A stretch of DNA of 13,482 nt from Lachnospiraceae bacterium (GCA_017961385.1 JAGCXJ010000150.1:1-13482); one strand, 5' to 3'. Positions 7,099 to 13,094 are shown, counted from the first letter of the stretch. Notes: generated from the sequence alone by a model not told the origin. Translations and numbers: made by a program.

Positions 7099-7126
7099 AA
7101 CCGTGGCTTTGCGTCACGGTTTTCTT
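7099..7126 (+). terminator. Intrinsic terminator of the attenuator
   Basis: AACCGTGGC (7099-7107) pairs with GTCACGGTT (7113-7121, one G-U pair) around the loop TTTGC and is followed by TTTCTT. It lies between the leader ORF and the GNAT-RsgA gene, so it would end transcription before the operon unless an alternative structure forms. A short GCCC/GGGC hairpin (7129-7142) follows. Confidence 0.8.
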
Positions 7127-7215
7127 ATGCCCAAAATCGGGCAAAATCCTAAACATGAGATCTCCATACCGCTGCATGATTTGATTATTGTATGTGATTA
7201 AAGGAGATTAAGAAA

Positions 7216-8799
7216 TTGAATAACATAATTATCAGAAAAGAAACTACTAAAGACTACTATAATACCGAACACATGGTATTAAGAGCATTTTTTAACATTC
7301 ACGGACCGGGATGTAACGAGCATCTTCTGGTTCATAAGTTAAGACAGAGCAGTGATTATCTGCCGCAGATAAGCAGAGTGGCTGAACTTGACGGTCGTAT
7401 CGTAGGAGCGATCTTTTACAGCCTTTCAAAAGTGATTGAGAATGATACTGTTCATGAAGTCCTGACATTCGGGCCTCTTGCCGTAGAACCGACATGCTTT
7501 AACATGGGGATCGGCGGCATGCTCTTAAAAGAAACGATTCAGATCGCAAAAGATGCCGGATATAAAGGAATAGTCATTTTGGGAGAACCAGATTATTATC
7601 CTAGGCACGGATTTAAGACATGCGATAACTTTGGCATCGTTCATCCCCAGTTTGGAAACTGTGATCCGTTCATGGCATATCCTTTGAATGAAGGGTTTGA
7701 AAGTATCCACGGTCTGTTTTATGAAGCAGATGTGTTTGAAACCTGCGAGGATGAAAAGGAGATAGAAGAATTCACAAAGAGCTTTCCTTACTACAAGCCT
7801 CTTAAGCTGTCATGTCAGTGGCTTCACGTCGAAAAGCTAGGAAGGATATCTGAAGTTCAAAAGAACAGTTATAAGATCTGCTTTTTTGAAAAAGAGATAC
7901 CGGCAAAGCTTAAGGGAAGCTTTTATGAAACGGACCAGGAACAGTGGCCTGTTGTAGGGGACTATGTAACATTTAAGTATAATCCCTATGGCGATTCCGT
8001 GATCCTTTCCGTATGTGAAAGATCAAGTTTTCTAAAAAGACCCGACCAGGCAAAGACAGGTGTGATGCAGTATATGGTCGCAAATGCAGATTACTGTTTT
8101 ATCATTACATCACTAAACGATGACTACAGTTATAACAGGATAGCAAGATATGCGAGCATCGCGCTTCAGGGAGGGAGCATACCTGTTGTGGTTCTCACTA
8201 AAACGGATCTGTGTCTGGATGTTGAAAGATATGTAATGGAAGCCAAAACCATATCGGAGAATATCAGAGTCTGCGCGATCAGCGCCAAATACCGTATAGG
8301 AATGGAAGAACTGGATGAATATTTCAAACCTGGAACGACCATTTGTCTTATGGGATCTTCGGGCGCAGGCATGTCAACACTGATAAATGCAATCACCGGT
8401 AAAGAGATTATGAAGACCTCAGAAATAAGAGAGGATGATTCAAAGGGAAGACATACTACTACTCACAGACAGATGATCGAGCTTGAAAACGGAGTCTGCA
8501 TCATCGATACACCGGGAATGCGCGAAGTAGGAATGGCCTCAACCGAAGACGGGATCGATGAAACATTTTCGGATATAGTTGAGCTCGAGAGCAGGTGCAG
8601 GTTTGGTGACTGCAGACACGAAACCGAACCGGGGTGTGCGATCAAGGCTGCTCTTGAGAGCGGAGAACTGTCTAAGGAAAGGTATGAACTCTACAAGAAT
8701 CTGGGAGCTGAGAATACAAAGAATTATGCGATGAAGAAAGAGATCTCAAAGTGGGCAAAGCAGATGAAGAAGTTCAAGGGAAAGAACAGGTGGGACTAA
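7216..8799 (+). CDS. GNAT acetyltransferase fused to RsgA-like circularly permuted GTPase; P-loop Lys replaced by Met
   Basis: Two-domain protein of 527 residues. Residues 1-170 resemble a YhbS-type GNAT acetyltransferase (PGCNEHLLVHKLR near 31-43, acetyl-CoA loop NMGIGGMLLKE at 96-106, YYPRHGF at 127-133). Residues 205-527 resemble RsgA, the GTPase that assists 30S ribosome maturation: OB-fold region (about 208-268), G4 TKTD (328-331), G5 SAK (356-358), P-loop, a GRHTTTH switch (411-417), G3 DTPG (431-434) and zinc ligands C461, C466, H468, C474. The P-loop reads GSSGAGMST, with M386 where GTPases have Lys (codon ATG at 8371-8373), so nucleotide binding or hydrolysis may be impaired. The start is TTG, with AAGGAG 9 bases upstream; the next in-frame ATG would cut into the GNAT domain. 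It is first of five closely packed genes behind an attenuator and is probably a paralogue of a housekeeping RsgA elsewhere. Confidence 0.88.
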   Translation: MNNIIIRKETTKDYYNTEHMVLRAFFNIHGPGCNEHLLVHKLRQSSDYLPQISRVAELDGRIVGAIFYSLSKVIENDTVHEVLTFGPLAVEPTCFNMGIGGMLLKETIQIAKDAGYKGIVILGEPDYYPRHGFKTCDNFGIVHPQFGNCDPFMAYPLNEGFESIHGLFYEADVFETCEDEKEIEEFTKSFPYYKPLKLSCQWLHVEKLGRISEVQKNSYKICFFEKEIPAKLKGSFYETDQEQWPVVGDYVTFKYNPYGDSVILSVCERSSFLKRPDQAKTGVMQYMVANADYCFIITSLNDDYSYNRIARYASIALQGGSIPVVVLTKTDLCLDVERYVMEAKTISENIRVCAISAKYRIGMEELDEYFKPGTTICLMGSSGAGMSTLINAITGKEIMKTSEIREDDSKGRHTTTHRQMIELENGVCIIDTPGMREVGMASTEDGIDETFSDIVELESRCRFGDCRHETEPGCAIKAALESGELSKERYELYKNLGAENTKNYAMKKEISKWAKQMKKFKGKNRWD

Positions 8800-8801
8800 A
8801 G

Positions 8802-9521
8802 ATGAACATATACAGAGAATATTTAAAAGCAATAGAGGATAACGAATATCTTATCAGCATGGTCCCGATCGATCAGATACTCAGATTTGGCTATGAAGCA
8901 GGTCTTAATGAAAACAGCAGGGTTTTAGATCTTTGCTGCGGATACGGAACCGTCCTTAAGGTATGGAATGAGGCATTTAATGTAACAGGTGTCGGTGTAG
9001 ACAGGGATGAAAGCTTTATATCCATAGGCAGGCAGAGGCTAAAGGAAGCAGAGATCGATAAAGTAACTCTTGTATGTGATGATGTGACGTTATATAAGGA
9101 TGATGAAAAATATGATGTGGTCATCCTAAGCGAAACAATTGGATCCATAGCCGATACTTTAAGACTCGGAGAAAGATTCCTTAAAAAGGATGGCATCCTC
9201 GCATATCAGAAGCTGTATTCAAAGGTTAAAAATCCGCCAAGAGAACTTGTTGAGTTTGACGGAGAAGTGCTTCCCTTATCTGCACTCAATCATATCTTTA
9301 ATGAGAACGGATATCAAATGGTATCCATGGCAGGCGATACTGACAGTGCATGGGAAAGATATGTTCTGGCATGGAGCGGACAAAGAAATCTGGAAAGACT
9401 GAAAGATGATCCATCAGACACCTCCTTAAGAAAGTGGTGCGATAAATGGTATGAAATGTACTTTGACTATCGTCGCGAGTATGAAGGACAGGCTTTGTTT
9501 GGATTAAAGAGGGCAGTTTAA
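8802..9521 (+). CDS. Class I SAM-dependent methyltransferase, substrate unknown
   Basis: A 239-residue cytoplasmic methyltransferase. The AdoMet-binding motif I is VLDLCCGYGT (residues 41-50), the acidic ribose-binding position is D67 in GVGVDRDES, motif III is near VCDDVTLY (91-98), and motif IV is VVILSETIG (106-114). A longer reading from the ATG at 8751 overlaps the GTPase gene by 49 bases. I prefer 8802 because an AGGTGGG site lies about 7 bases upstream and the fold begins normally from there. It starts 2 bases after the GTPase stop, so the two are tightly coupled. The substrate (RNA, protein or small molecule) cannot be read from the sequence. Confidence 0.85.
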   Translation: MNIYREYLKAIEDNEYLISMVPIDQILRFGYEAGLNENSRVLDLCCGYGTVLKVWNEAFNVTGVGVDRDESFISIGRQRLKEAEIDKVTLVCDDVTLYKDDEKYDVVILSETIGSIADTLRLGERFLKKDGILAYQKLYSKVKNPPRELVEFDGEVLPLSALNHIFNENGYQMVSMAGDTDSAWERYVLAWSGQRNLERLKDDPSDTSLRKWCDKWYEMYFDYRREYEGQALFGLKRAV

Positions 9522-9965
9522 ATGTATGAATTAAAAAAGATCGGATTAAATGAAAAGGCAATCATCAAGCAGCTTTTTAAAGAGGTATTTACAAATGAAC
9601 CCTGGAATGATGACTGGTCGTATGAAGCACAGCTTGATATGTACATCTTTGATCTTATAGGTCAGAGTTTTTCATTAACTTACGGACTGTACGATAAGGA
9701 TGAGCTTATAGGTCTGTCAATGGGATATATAAAGCACTGGTTCAGAGGAACTGAATACTATATAGACGAGCTGTGCATCAGGACCGACAGGCAGGGATCA
9801 GGTGCAGGATCATTCTTTATTTCTCAGATCGAGAAGGAGATAGGAAAGATCGGTATAAAGAAGATATTTCTTCAGACCGATACGTTTGCGCCCGCATATG
9901 AGTTTTACAAGAAACGGGGATTTATTGAAGAAGAAGGACATGTGTCCTTTTCAAAGGAAGTATAA
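9522..9965 (+). CDS. AAC(6')-like GNAT acetyltransferase
   Basis: A 147-residue single-domain GNAT enzyme resembling aminoglycoside 6'-N-acetyltransferase-like proteins of Firmicutes. These share the N-terminal NEPWNDDWSYEAQL pattern (residues 25-38), GLYDKDELIGLSMGYIKHW (55-73), EYYIDELCIRTDRQGSGAG with the acetyl-CoA pyrophosphate loop (RQGSGAG, 90-96), and FLQTD followed by AYEFYKKRGF (116-134). Whether it acetylates an aminoglycoside or another amine is not determined; many AAC(6')-like proteins are not resistance enzymes. Its ATG directly follows the methyltransferase stop with no spacer, with AGAGGG about 9 bases upstream. Its place in an attenuator-controlled operon makes an inducible drug-modifying role plausible. 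Confidence 0.85.
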   Translation: MYELKKIGLNEKAIIKQLFKEVFTNEPWNDDWSYEAQLDMYIFDLIGQSFSLTYGLYDKDELIGLSMGYIKHWFRGTEYYIDELCIRTDRQGSGAGSFFISQIEKEIGKIGIKKIFLQTDTFAPAYEFYKKRGFIEEEGHVSFSKEV

Positions 9966-9979
9966 AAAAGGAAGATGCT

Positions 9980-10501
9980 ATGAATATTGAAACAGAAAGA
10001 TTGATGATCAGATCCATTGAAAGAGGAGATGAGAAGGTCTTTTGTCAGATGGCAAAAGACGGCAGCCTCACTGAAGTGGGATTTGACAAAGACTGCGGTG
10101 AATGGATAGGTGACTGGATAGATGAAGCGCTAAAACTTACGGCAGATGATGATCCGAGAGCAGATTATATTCCCTGCACGATACTGGATAAGATCTCAAA
10201 CAGGATCATAGGAAATGTAGGCTGTACATATTATGAGGATACAGACCTGGTAGGTATCTGCTACTTTATTGGAGAGCAGTACAGGAAAAACGGATATGCA
10301 AGCGAAGCCGTAAGAGCATACATAAGATATTTCTTTGATCATTATGATGAAAAAGAGATAATTGCGACTATCAAAGATCAAAACATTTCATCGTATAAAA
10401 CAGCGGAAAGATCAGGATTTAAACTGATCGAAACAAAGATGTACAAAGACATCTATGATGAAAAAGAAGAACTGTACAGATTTTATGCAATTGAGAGGTA
10501 A
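9980..10501 (+). CDS. RimJ/RimL-like GNAT acetyltransferase
   Basis: A 173-residue GNAT protein of the Acetyltransf_3 type, whose members acetylate ribosomal protein N-termini, other amines or small molecules. It opens with the characteristic IETERLMIRSIERGDE (residues 3-18). The acetyl-CoA loop is QYRKNGYASEA (100-110), and the C-terminal motif B is DQNISSYKTAERSGFKL (133-149). An AAAGGA site lies about 8 bases before the ATG, 14 bases after the preceding gene. It is unrelated in sequence to the AAC(6')-like enzyme just upstream, so this is not a simple tandem duplication. The target is unknown. Confidence 0.85.
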   Translation: MNIETERLMIRSIERGDEKVFCQMAKDGSLTEVGFDKDCGEWIGDWIDEALKLTADDDPRADYIPCTILDKISNRIIGNVGCTYYEDTDLVGICYFIGEQYRKNGYASEAVRAYIRYFFDHYDEKEIIATIKDQNISSYKTAERSGFKLIETKMYKDIYDEKEELYRFYAIER

Positions 10502-10505
10502 GAGT

Positions 10506-11192
10506 ATGAGACTTGAGAAAATATCTGAACATGTATGGGTATATCCGTATGAGGAAAGAAGAGACAGACCCAATCTAAGCTATATTCATGGAGACAGGTG
10601 GAATCTTGCAGTGGATGCAGGTCATTCCAGGGAGCACGTTGAAGAATTCTATGAAGCTCTCAAAGAGGAAGGATTATCACTTCCGGATATAACTGTGATC
10701 ACACACTGGCATTGGGATCACACCCTGGGGATGCATGCTGTTAACGGCCTTACGATATCCAACGAAAAAACAAAGCAGTATCTTGAAGATCTAAGAAAAA
10801 AGATTAAAGATCAGGGAGTTGAATCTTTCCTTGATCTTGATGAGAGTATCAGAGAAGAGTATAAGGACGGCAAGTCTGTCATAGTCACGATGCCCGATAT
10901 GATATTTACAGGTGAGATGATGTTTGATCTTGGAGGCTGCAAGGTAAGGGCTTTTGAAGCCCTGGCACCTCATACGGATGATTCGACACTTATAGAAGTG
11001 ATAAGCGATGAGGTGCTGATACTGGGGGACTGTACGGGAGGGACATTTCCTGACTGGAAAGTCGATCAGGCACTGGCAGAAAAACTGGCACAGACTATAG
11101 AATCGATAGATCCTAAGTTGTGTCTGCCTGGACATTACAGTCCGCTGTCAAAAGAGATAATAATACAGGATCTGCTCTATGGAGAAGATTAA
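10506..11192 (+). CDS. Metallo-beta-lactamase-fold hydrolase
   Basis: A 228-residue cytoplasmic member of the metallo-beta-lactamase superfamily. The metal-binding motif HWHWDH (H67, H69, D71, H72) is intact. Further ligands are plausible at H156 (LAPHTDDS), D175 (LGDC) and H210 (LPGH), giving a complete two-metal site. A longer in-frame reading from 10455 overlaps the acetyltransferase gene. I prefer the ATG at 10506, with AGAGG 7 bases upstream and a 4-base gap after the previous stop, because the domain begins normally there. The substrate is unknown; glyoxalase II-like, lactonase-like or nuclease-like roles are all possible. It is the last gene before the second leader region. Confidence 0.88.
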   Translation: MRLEKISEHVWVYPYEERRDRPNLSYIHGDRWNLAVDAGHSREHVEEFYEALKEEGLSLPDITVITHWHWDHTLGMHAVNGLTISNEKTKQYLEDLRKKIKDQGVESFLDLDESIREEYKDGKSVIVTMPDMIFTGEMMFDLGGCKVRAFEALAPHTDDSTLIEVISDEVLILGDCTGGTFPDWKVDQALAEKLAQTIESIDPKLCLPGHYSPLSKEIIIQDLLYGED

Positions 11193-11209
11193 GAAAGGAG
11201 AAGTTTTTT

Positions 11210-11239
11210 ATGACCAGAAGGTATGTTATGGCTCAGTAG
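11210..11239 (+). CDS. Putative 9-residue leader peptide
   Basis: A minimal ORF encoding MTRRYVMAQ, ended by TAG, with AAAGGAG 9 bases upstream of its ATG. The last two sense codons form one arm of a hairpin, and the stop codon occupies the loop. Such placement suggests a regulatory leader for the downstream DUF1062-type gene. Translation is not proven, and an ORF this short could occur by chance; the strong ribosome binding site and the hairpin coincidence are the support. Confidence 0.45.
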   Translation: MTRRYVMAQ

Positions 11240-11304
11240 TCTGAGCTTATAAAAAATAAAACATAAGCTCAGATGAATCCTAAAAGAAATATTTAATTAG
11301 GAGG
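11231..11304 (+). promoter_or_regulatory. Alternative hairpins downstream of the 9-codon leader
   Basis: Hairpin 1 pairs GCTCAG (11231-11236) with CTGAGC (11241-11246), with loop TAGT holding the leader stop. Hairpin 2 pairs TCTGAGCTTAT (11240-11250) perfectly with ATAAGCTCAGA (11263-11273). The two share the CTGAGC strand, so only one can form. A weaker third pairing, TCCTAA (11278-11283) with TTAGGA (11297-11302), would hide part of the AGGAGG ribosome binding site (11299-11304) of the next gene. Hairpin 2 lacks a T tail, so it is not a normal terminator. Confidence 0.5.
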
Positions 11305-11310
11305 ATCAAA

Positions 11311-11598
11311 ATGAGCTTTAGAATATATCATCGTTGCGCCGGATGCAAAAAGAAGCAGGAATTTGTTAATTCAGGCAAATTCAGGGTAAACGCAAACGGA
11401 AATCTTGTTGATGTATGGCTGATATACAGATGCAAAAAATGCAAGCATTCTTTAAATCTTACAGTCTATGAAAGAACAAGGCCGCAAAAGATACCTGCAG
11501 ATTTATTTGAAGCATTTCAAAGCAATGATGAAGAAACTGCTTTATCTTACGGAGAAAGTGTTGAGTTTTTAAAGAAGAATAAAGTGGAAATAAGATGA
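11311..11598 (+). CDS. Short DUF1062-type zinc-ribbon protein
   Basis: A 95-residue protein matching the N-terminal zinc-ribbon part of DUF1062 proteins: CAGC (Cys 9 and 12), the conserved FVNSGKFRVNANGNLVDVWLIYRC (residues 18-41), and CKKC (41-44), followed by LTVYERTRP. As I recall, family members usually run to roughly 170-200 residues with a few more N-terminal residues. This one lacks the C-terminal half and stops directly before a terminator, so it is either a naturally short form or a truncated copy that is still expressible. A strong AGGAGG lies 6 bases before the ATG. The function of DUF1062 is unknown; four cysteines suggest zinc binding and possibly nucleic-acid contact. Confidence 0.75.
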   Translation: MSFRIYHRCAGCKKKQEFVNSGKFRVNANGNLVDVWLIYRCKKCKHSLNLTVYERTRPQKIPADLFEAFQSNDEETALSYGESVEFLKKNKVEIR

Positions 11599-11602
11599 GA
11601 GG

Positions 11603-11635
11603 AATGCAGGTCCCAAAGCGGACTTGCATTTTTTT
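11603..11635 (+). terminator. Intrinsic terminator after the DUF1062-type gene
   Basis: AATGCAGGTCC (11603-11613) pairs with GGACTTGCATT (11620-11630, one G-U pair) around CAAAGC, followed by a run of seven T (11629-11635). It begins 4 bases after the stop codon and closes the operon that may start at 6962. A weak candidate promoter for the next gene (TTGCAT at 11624, TAAAAT at 11648) overlaps the right arm. Confidence 0.92.
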
Positions 11636-11683
11636 GTCTGATAATCCTAAAATGTAGATGAACATTGTATTTATTGGAGCAGC

Positions 11684-12319
11684 ATGGATATGAAGACCAG
11701 AGAAGAAGCTTTAGAGTACGGACTCTCGTTTCCGGATACATATAAGGATGCGCCGTTTCACGATGAAAACTGGATCCTTGTGAGATATAAGGGCAATAAA
11801 AAGGCATTCTTGTGGACTTATGAAAGAGAAGGATACATCAATCTGAATGTAAAGGTGGATCCCGTCAAAGCATATTTCTGGCGCAGAATGTATGGATCGG
11901 TAACACCAGGCTATCATCAGAACAAGGATAACTGGAACACGATAATCCTTGACGGAAGCGTTCCTGACAAGGATATAAAGATGATGATAGCAGAAAGCTA
12001 TGACCTTATAAGCGACAGTCCCACAAAGCGCATATATGAAGCCGTAAAGAAGATCCCTTACGGGCATGTGGCGACATACTCCCAGATCGCTGAGCTTGCA
12101 GGCGATAAAAAGATGGCGCGTGCTGTTGGAAATGCTCTTCATAAAAATCCGGATCCTGATAATATTCCCTGCTTCAGGGTAGTGAATGCAAAAGGAGAGC
12201 TTGCAGGAGCTTTTGCGTTTGGAGGAGAACAGGTTCAGGCAGATCTTCTAATGTCTGAAGGCATACCGGTTACAGACGGAAGAGTCGATCTGAAAAAATA
12301 TCAATGGAAAAACAGGTAA
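11684..12319 (+). CDS. YjbR (MmcQ)-domain fused to MGMT-family DNA-binding domain, PCFR active site
   Basis: Two-domain protein of 211 residues. Residues 1-108 resemble the MmcQ/YjbR fold (EYGLSFPDTYKDAPF near 11-25, LNVKVDP at 54-60, NKDNWNTIILDG at 80-91). Residues 112-211 resemble the C-terminal domain of O6-alkylguanine-DNA alkyltransferase: helix-turn-helix GHVATYSQIAEL (127-138), the RAVGNAL recognition region with arginine finger R146, and IPCFRVVN containing the acceptor Cys C163. The normal motif is PCHRV, in which His helps activate the Cys; here it is Phe (F164), so alkyl transfer may be weakened, though the Cys is not replaced by Trp as in many alkyltransferase-like proteins. The start is uncertain: GGAG lies 4 bases before the ATG at 11684 and 10 before the ATG at 11690. 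It is a probable DNA-alkylation repair or damage-recognition protein. Confidence 0.85.
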   Translation: MDMKTREEALEYGLSFPDTYKDAPFHDENWILVRYKGNKKAFLWTYEREGYINLNVKVDPVKAYFWRRMYGSVTPGYHQNKDNWNTIILDGSVPDKDIKMMIAESYDLISDSPTKRIYEAVKKIPYGHVATYSQIAELAGDKKMARAVGNALHKNPDPDNIPCFRVVNAKGELAGAFAFGGEQVQADLLMSEGIPVTDGRVDLKKYQWKNR

Positions 12320-12325
12320 AAGCAG

Positions 12326-12913
12326 ATGGATGAAAGATTAAAAAAGCAGATAGAGTTTTCACTTGAGATCGACAAGGAGAAGAATGTATTCAGACAGACA
12401 TCCCTTAGCGGTCACGGAAGAAAGGAAAATGACGCAGAGCATGCATGGCATATGGCTATAATGGCATATATTTTGCGTGAATATGCAAATGAAGAGGTCG
12501 ATATCACGAAGGTGATGCTGATGTGTCTCATACATGACATAGTTGAGATCGATGCCGGAGATACATATGCTTACGACGCTGAAGGATTAAAGACGCAGAA
12601 GGCAAGAGAGGATGCTGCAAAACAGCGTATCTTCTCTATGCTTCCTGATGATCAGAAAACGGAGCTCATATCTTTGTTTGACGAGTTTGAGCAAGCAGGG
12701 AGCGCAGAAGCAAGATTTGCCCATTCCATGGATAATCTCCAGCCGCTTCTTTTAAACAACAGCAACGGCGGGAGTGACTGGATAGAACATGGCGTTACGG
12801 CAGACAAGGTATACGGCAGACAGCAGGGTACAAGACCAGGTTCCGAGATACTTTATGAACTGACAGATAAGATCATAAAGGAAAACATAGACAAGGGCAG
12901 TTTGAAATTATGA
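12326..12913 (+). CDS. HD-domain phosphohydrolase (YfbR/HDDC2-like)
   Basis: A 195-residue HD-superfamily protein resembling 5'-deoxynucleotidases of the HD_3 type, which dephosphorylate nucleoside monophosphates using divalent metal. Metal-site residues are present in order: H39 in ENDAEHAWHM, H70-D71 in CLIHDIVEIDAGD, and D136 in HSMDNLQPLL. A charged helix (86-102) lies between. It starts 6 bases after the YjbR-MGMT gene with little ribosome binding site, implying coupling. Nucleotide salvage or pool cleansing alongside DNA repair is a reasonable but unproven link. Exact substrate cannot be read from the sequence. Confidence 0.86.
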   Translation: MDERLKKQIEFSLEIDKEKNVFRQTSLSGHGRKENDAEHAWHMAIMAYILREYANEEVDITKVMLMCLIHDIVEIDAGDTYAYDAEGLKTQKAREDAAKQRIFSMLPDDQKTELISLFDEFEQAGSAEARFAHSMDNLQPLLLNNSNGGSDWIEHGVTADKVYGRQQGTRPGSEILYELTDKIIKENIDKGSLKL

Positions 12914-12953
12914 AATTTTTACAAATGTGTTACGTGCACATAAAACCGCTTTC

Positions 12954-12968
12954 CGTGCTTATTGCACG
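12954..12968. repeat. Small inverted repeat after the HD gene
   Basis: CGTGC-TTATT-GCACG forms a 5-base-pair hairpin, flanked by TTTC and AAAA that could extend it around a bulge. It precedes the stronger terminator and may contribute to 3' end processing or termination on the opposite strand. Confidence 0.35.
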
Positions 12969-12979
12969 AAAATGAGACG

Positions 12980-13007
12980 AGGGGCTTTTTTAGGCCCCTA
13001 TTTTCTT
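12980..13007 (+). terminator. Intrinsic terminator before cellobiose phosphorylase
   Basis: AGGGGC (12980-12985) and GCCCCT (12994-12999) form a GC-rich stem around a T-rich loop, followed by ATTTTCTT. It ends the YjbR-MGMT/HD transcript before the next promoter. Confidence 0.75.
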
Positions 13008-13034
13008 GCAAATTTTACCTTCATCTTCTATTAT
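13006..13034 (+). promoter_or_regulatory. Candidate promoter for cellobiose phosphorylase
   Basis: TTGCAA (13006-13011), a 17-base spacer and TATTAT (13029-13034) give a moderate match to a housekeeping promoter, with a transcription start near 13041. The -35 match is weak (4 of 6), and TTATAT at 13039 is an alternative -10. Confidence 0.4.
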
Positions 13035-13046
13035 TAGATTATATCG

Positions 13047-13063
13047 TGTCGCTTTGTGCGACA
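13047..13063. promoter_or_regulatory. Inverted repeat in the leader of cellobiose phosphorylase
   Basis: A perfect 6-base inverted repeat, TGTCGC-TTTGT-GCGACA, lies just downstream of the predicted transcription start and 31 bases before the ATG. It could be an operator for a sugar-responsive repressor or a stabilising 5' hairpin; the sequence does not decide. Confidence 0.4.
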
Positions 13064-13094
13064 AAACAAATTGAAAAAAATGGAGAGCGAAACT

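Larger units (their letters stand above)
6990..7126 (+). promoter_or_regulatory. Leader-peptide transcription attenuator with four interchangeable segments
   Basis: Four segments form mutually exclusive pairs. Segment 1 (6990-6999, covering the leader ribosome binding site) pairs with segment 2 (7053-7062), 9 of 10 positions. Segment 2 (7054-7063) also pairs with segment 3 (7097-7106), with one mismatch and one G-U pair. That pairing can be extended by ATGAT (7063-7067) with ATCAT (7091-7095) if A63 shifts partner, and it encloses the perfect palindrome at 7073-7088. Segment 3 (7099-7107) pairs with segment 4 (7113-7121) to form the terminator. Translation to the leader stop would cover segment 2 and favour termination; stalling in about the first ten codons would free segment 2 to act as antiterminator. 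No convincing separate promoter was seen between the terminator and the next gene. Confidence 0.6.

Noticed and set aside
8751..8801. Upstream start for the methyltransferase overlapping the GTPase gene
   Set aside because: The added residues are lysine- and glutamate-rich read-through of the neighbour's frame, and the ATG at 8802 has a better ribosome binding site and a 2-base gap.
9522..10501. Tandem duplication of acetyltransferase genes
   Set aside because: The two proteins belong to different GNAT subgroups (AAC(6')-like and RimJ/RimL-like) and share only the general acetyl-CoA loop pattern.
10455..10505. Upstream start for the metallo-beta-lactamase-fold gene
   Set aside because: The extra residues come from the overlapping acetyltransferase sequence in another frame; AGAGG precedes the ATG at 10506 at normal distance.
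11240..11273. Perfect 11-base-pair hairpin considered as an intrinsic terminator
   Set aside because: It has a 12-base A-rich loop and no T tail, so it fits an alternative regulatory structure better than a terminator.
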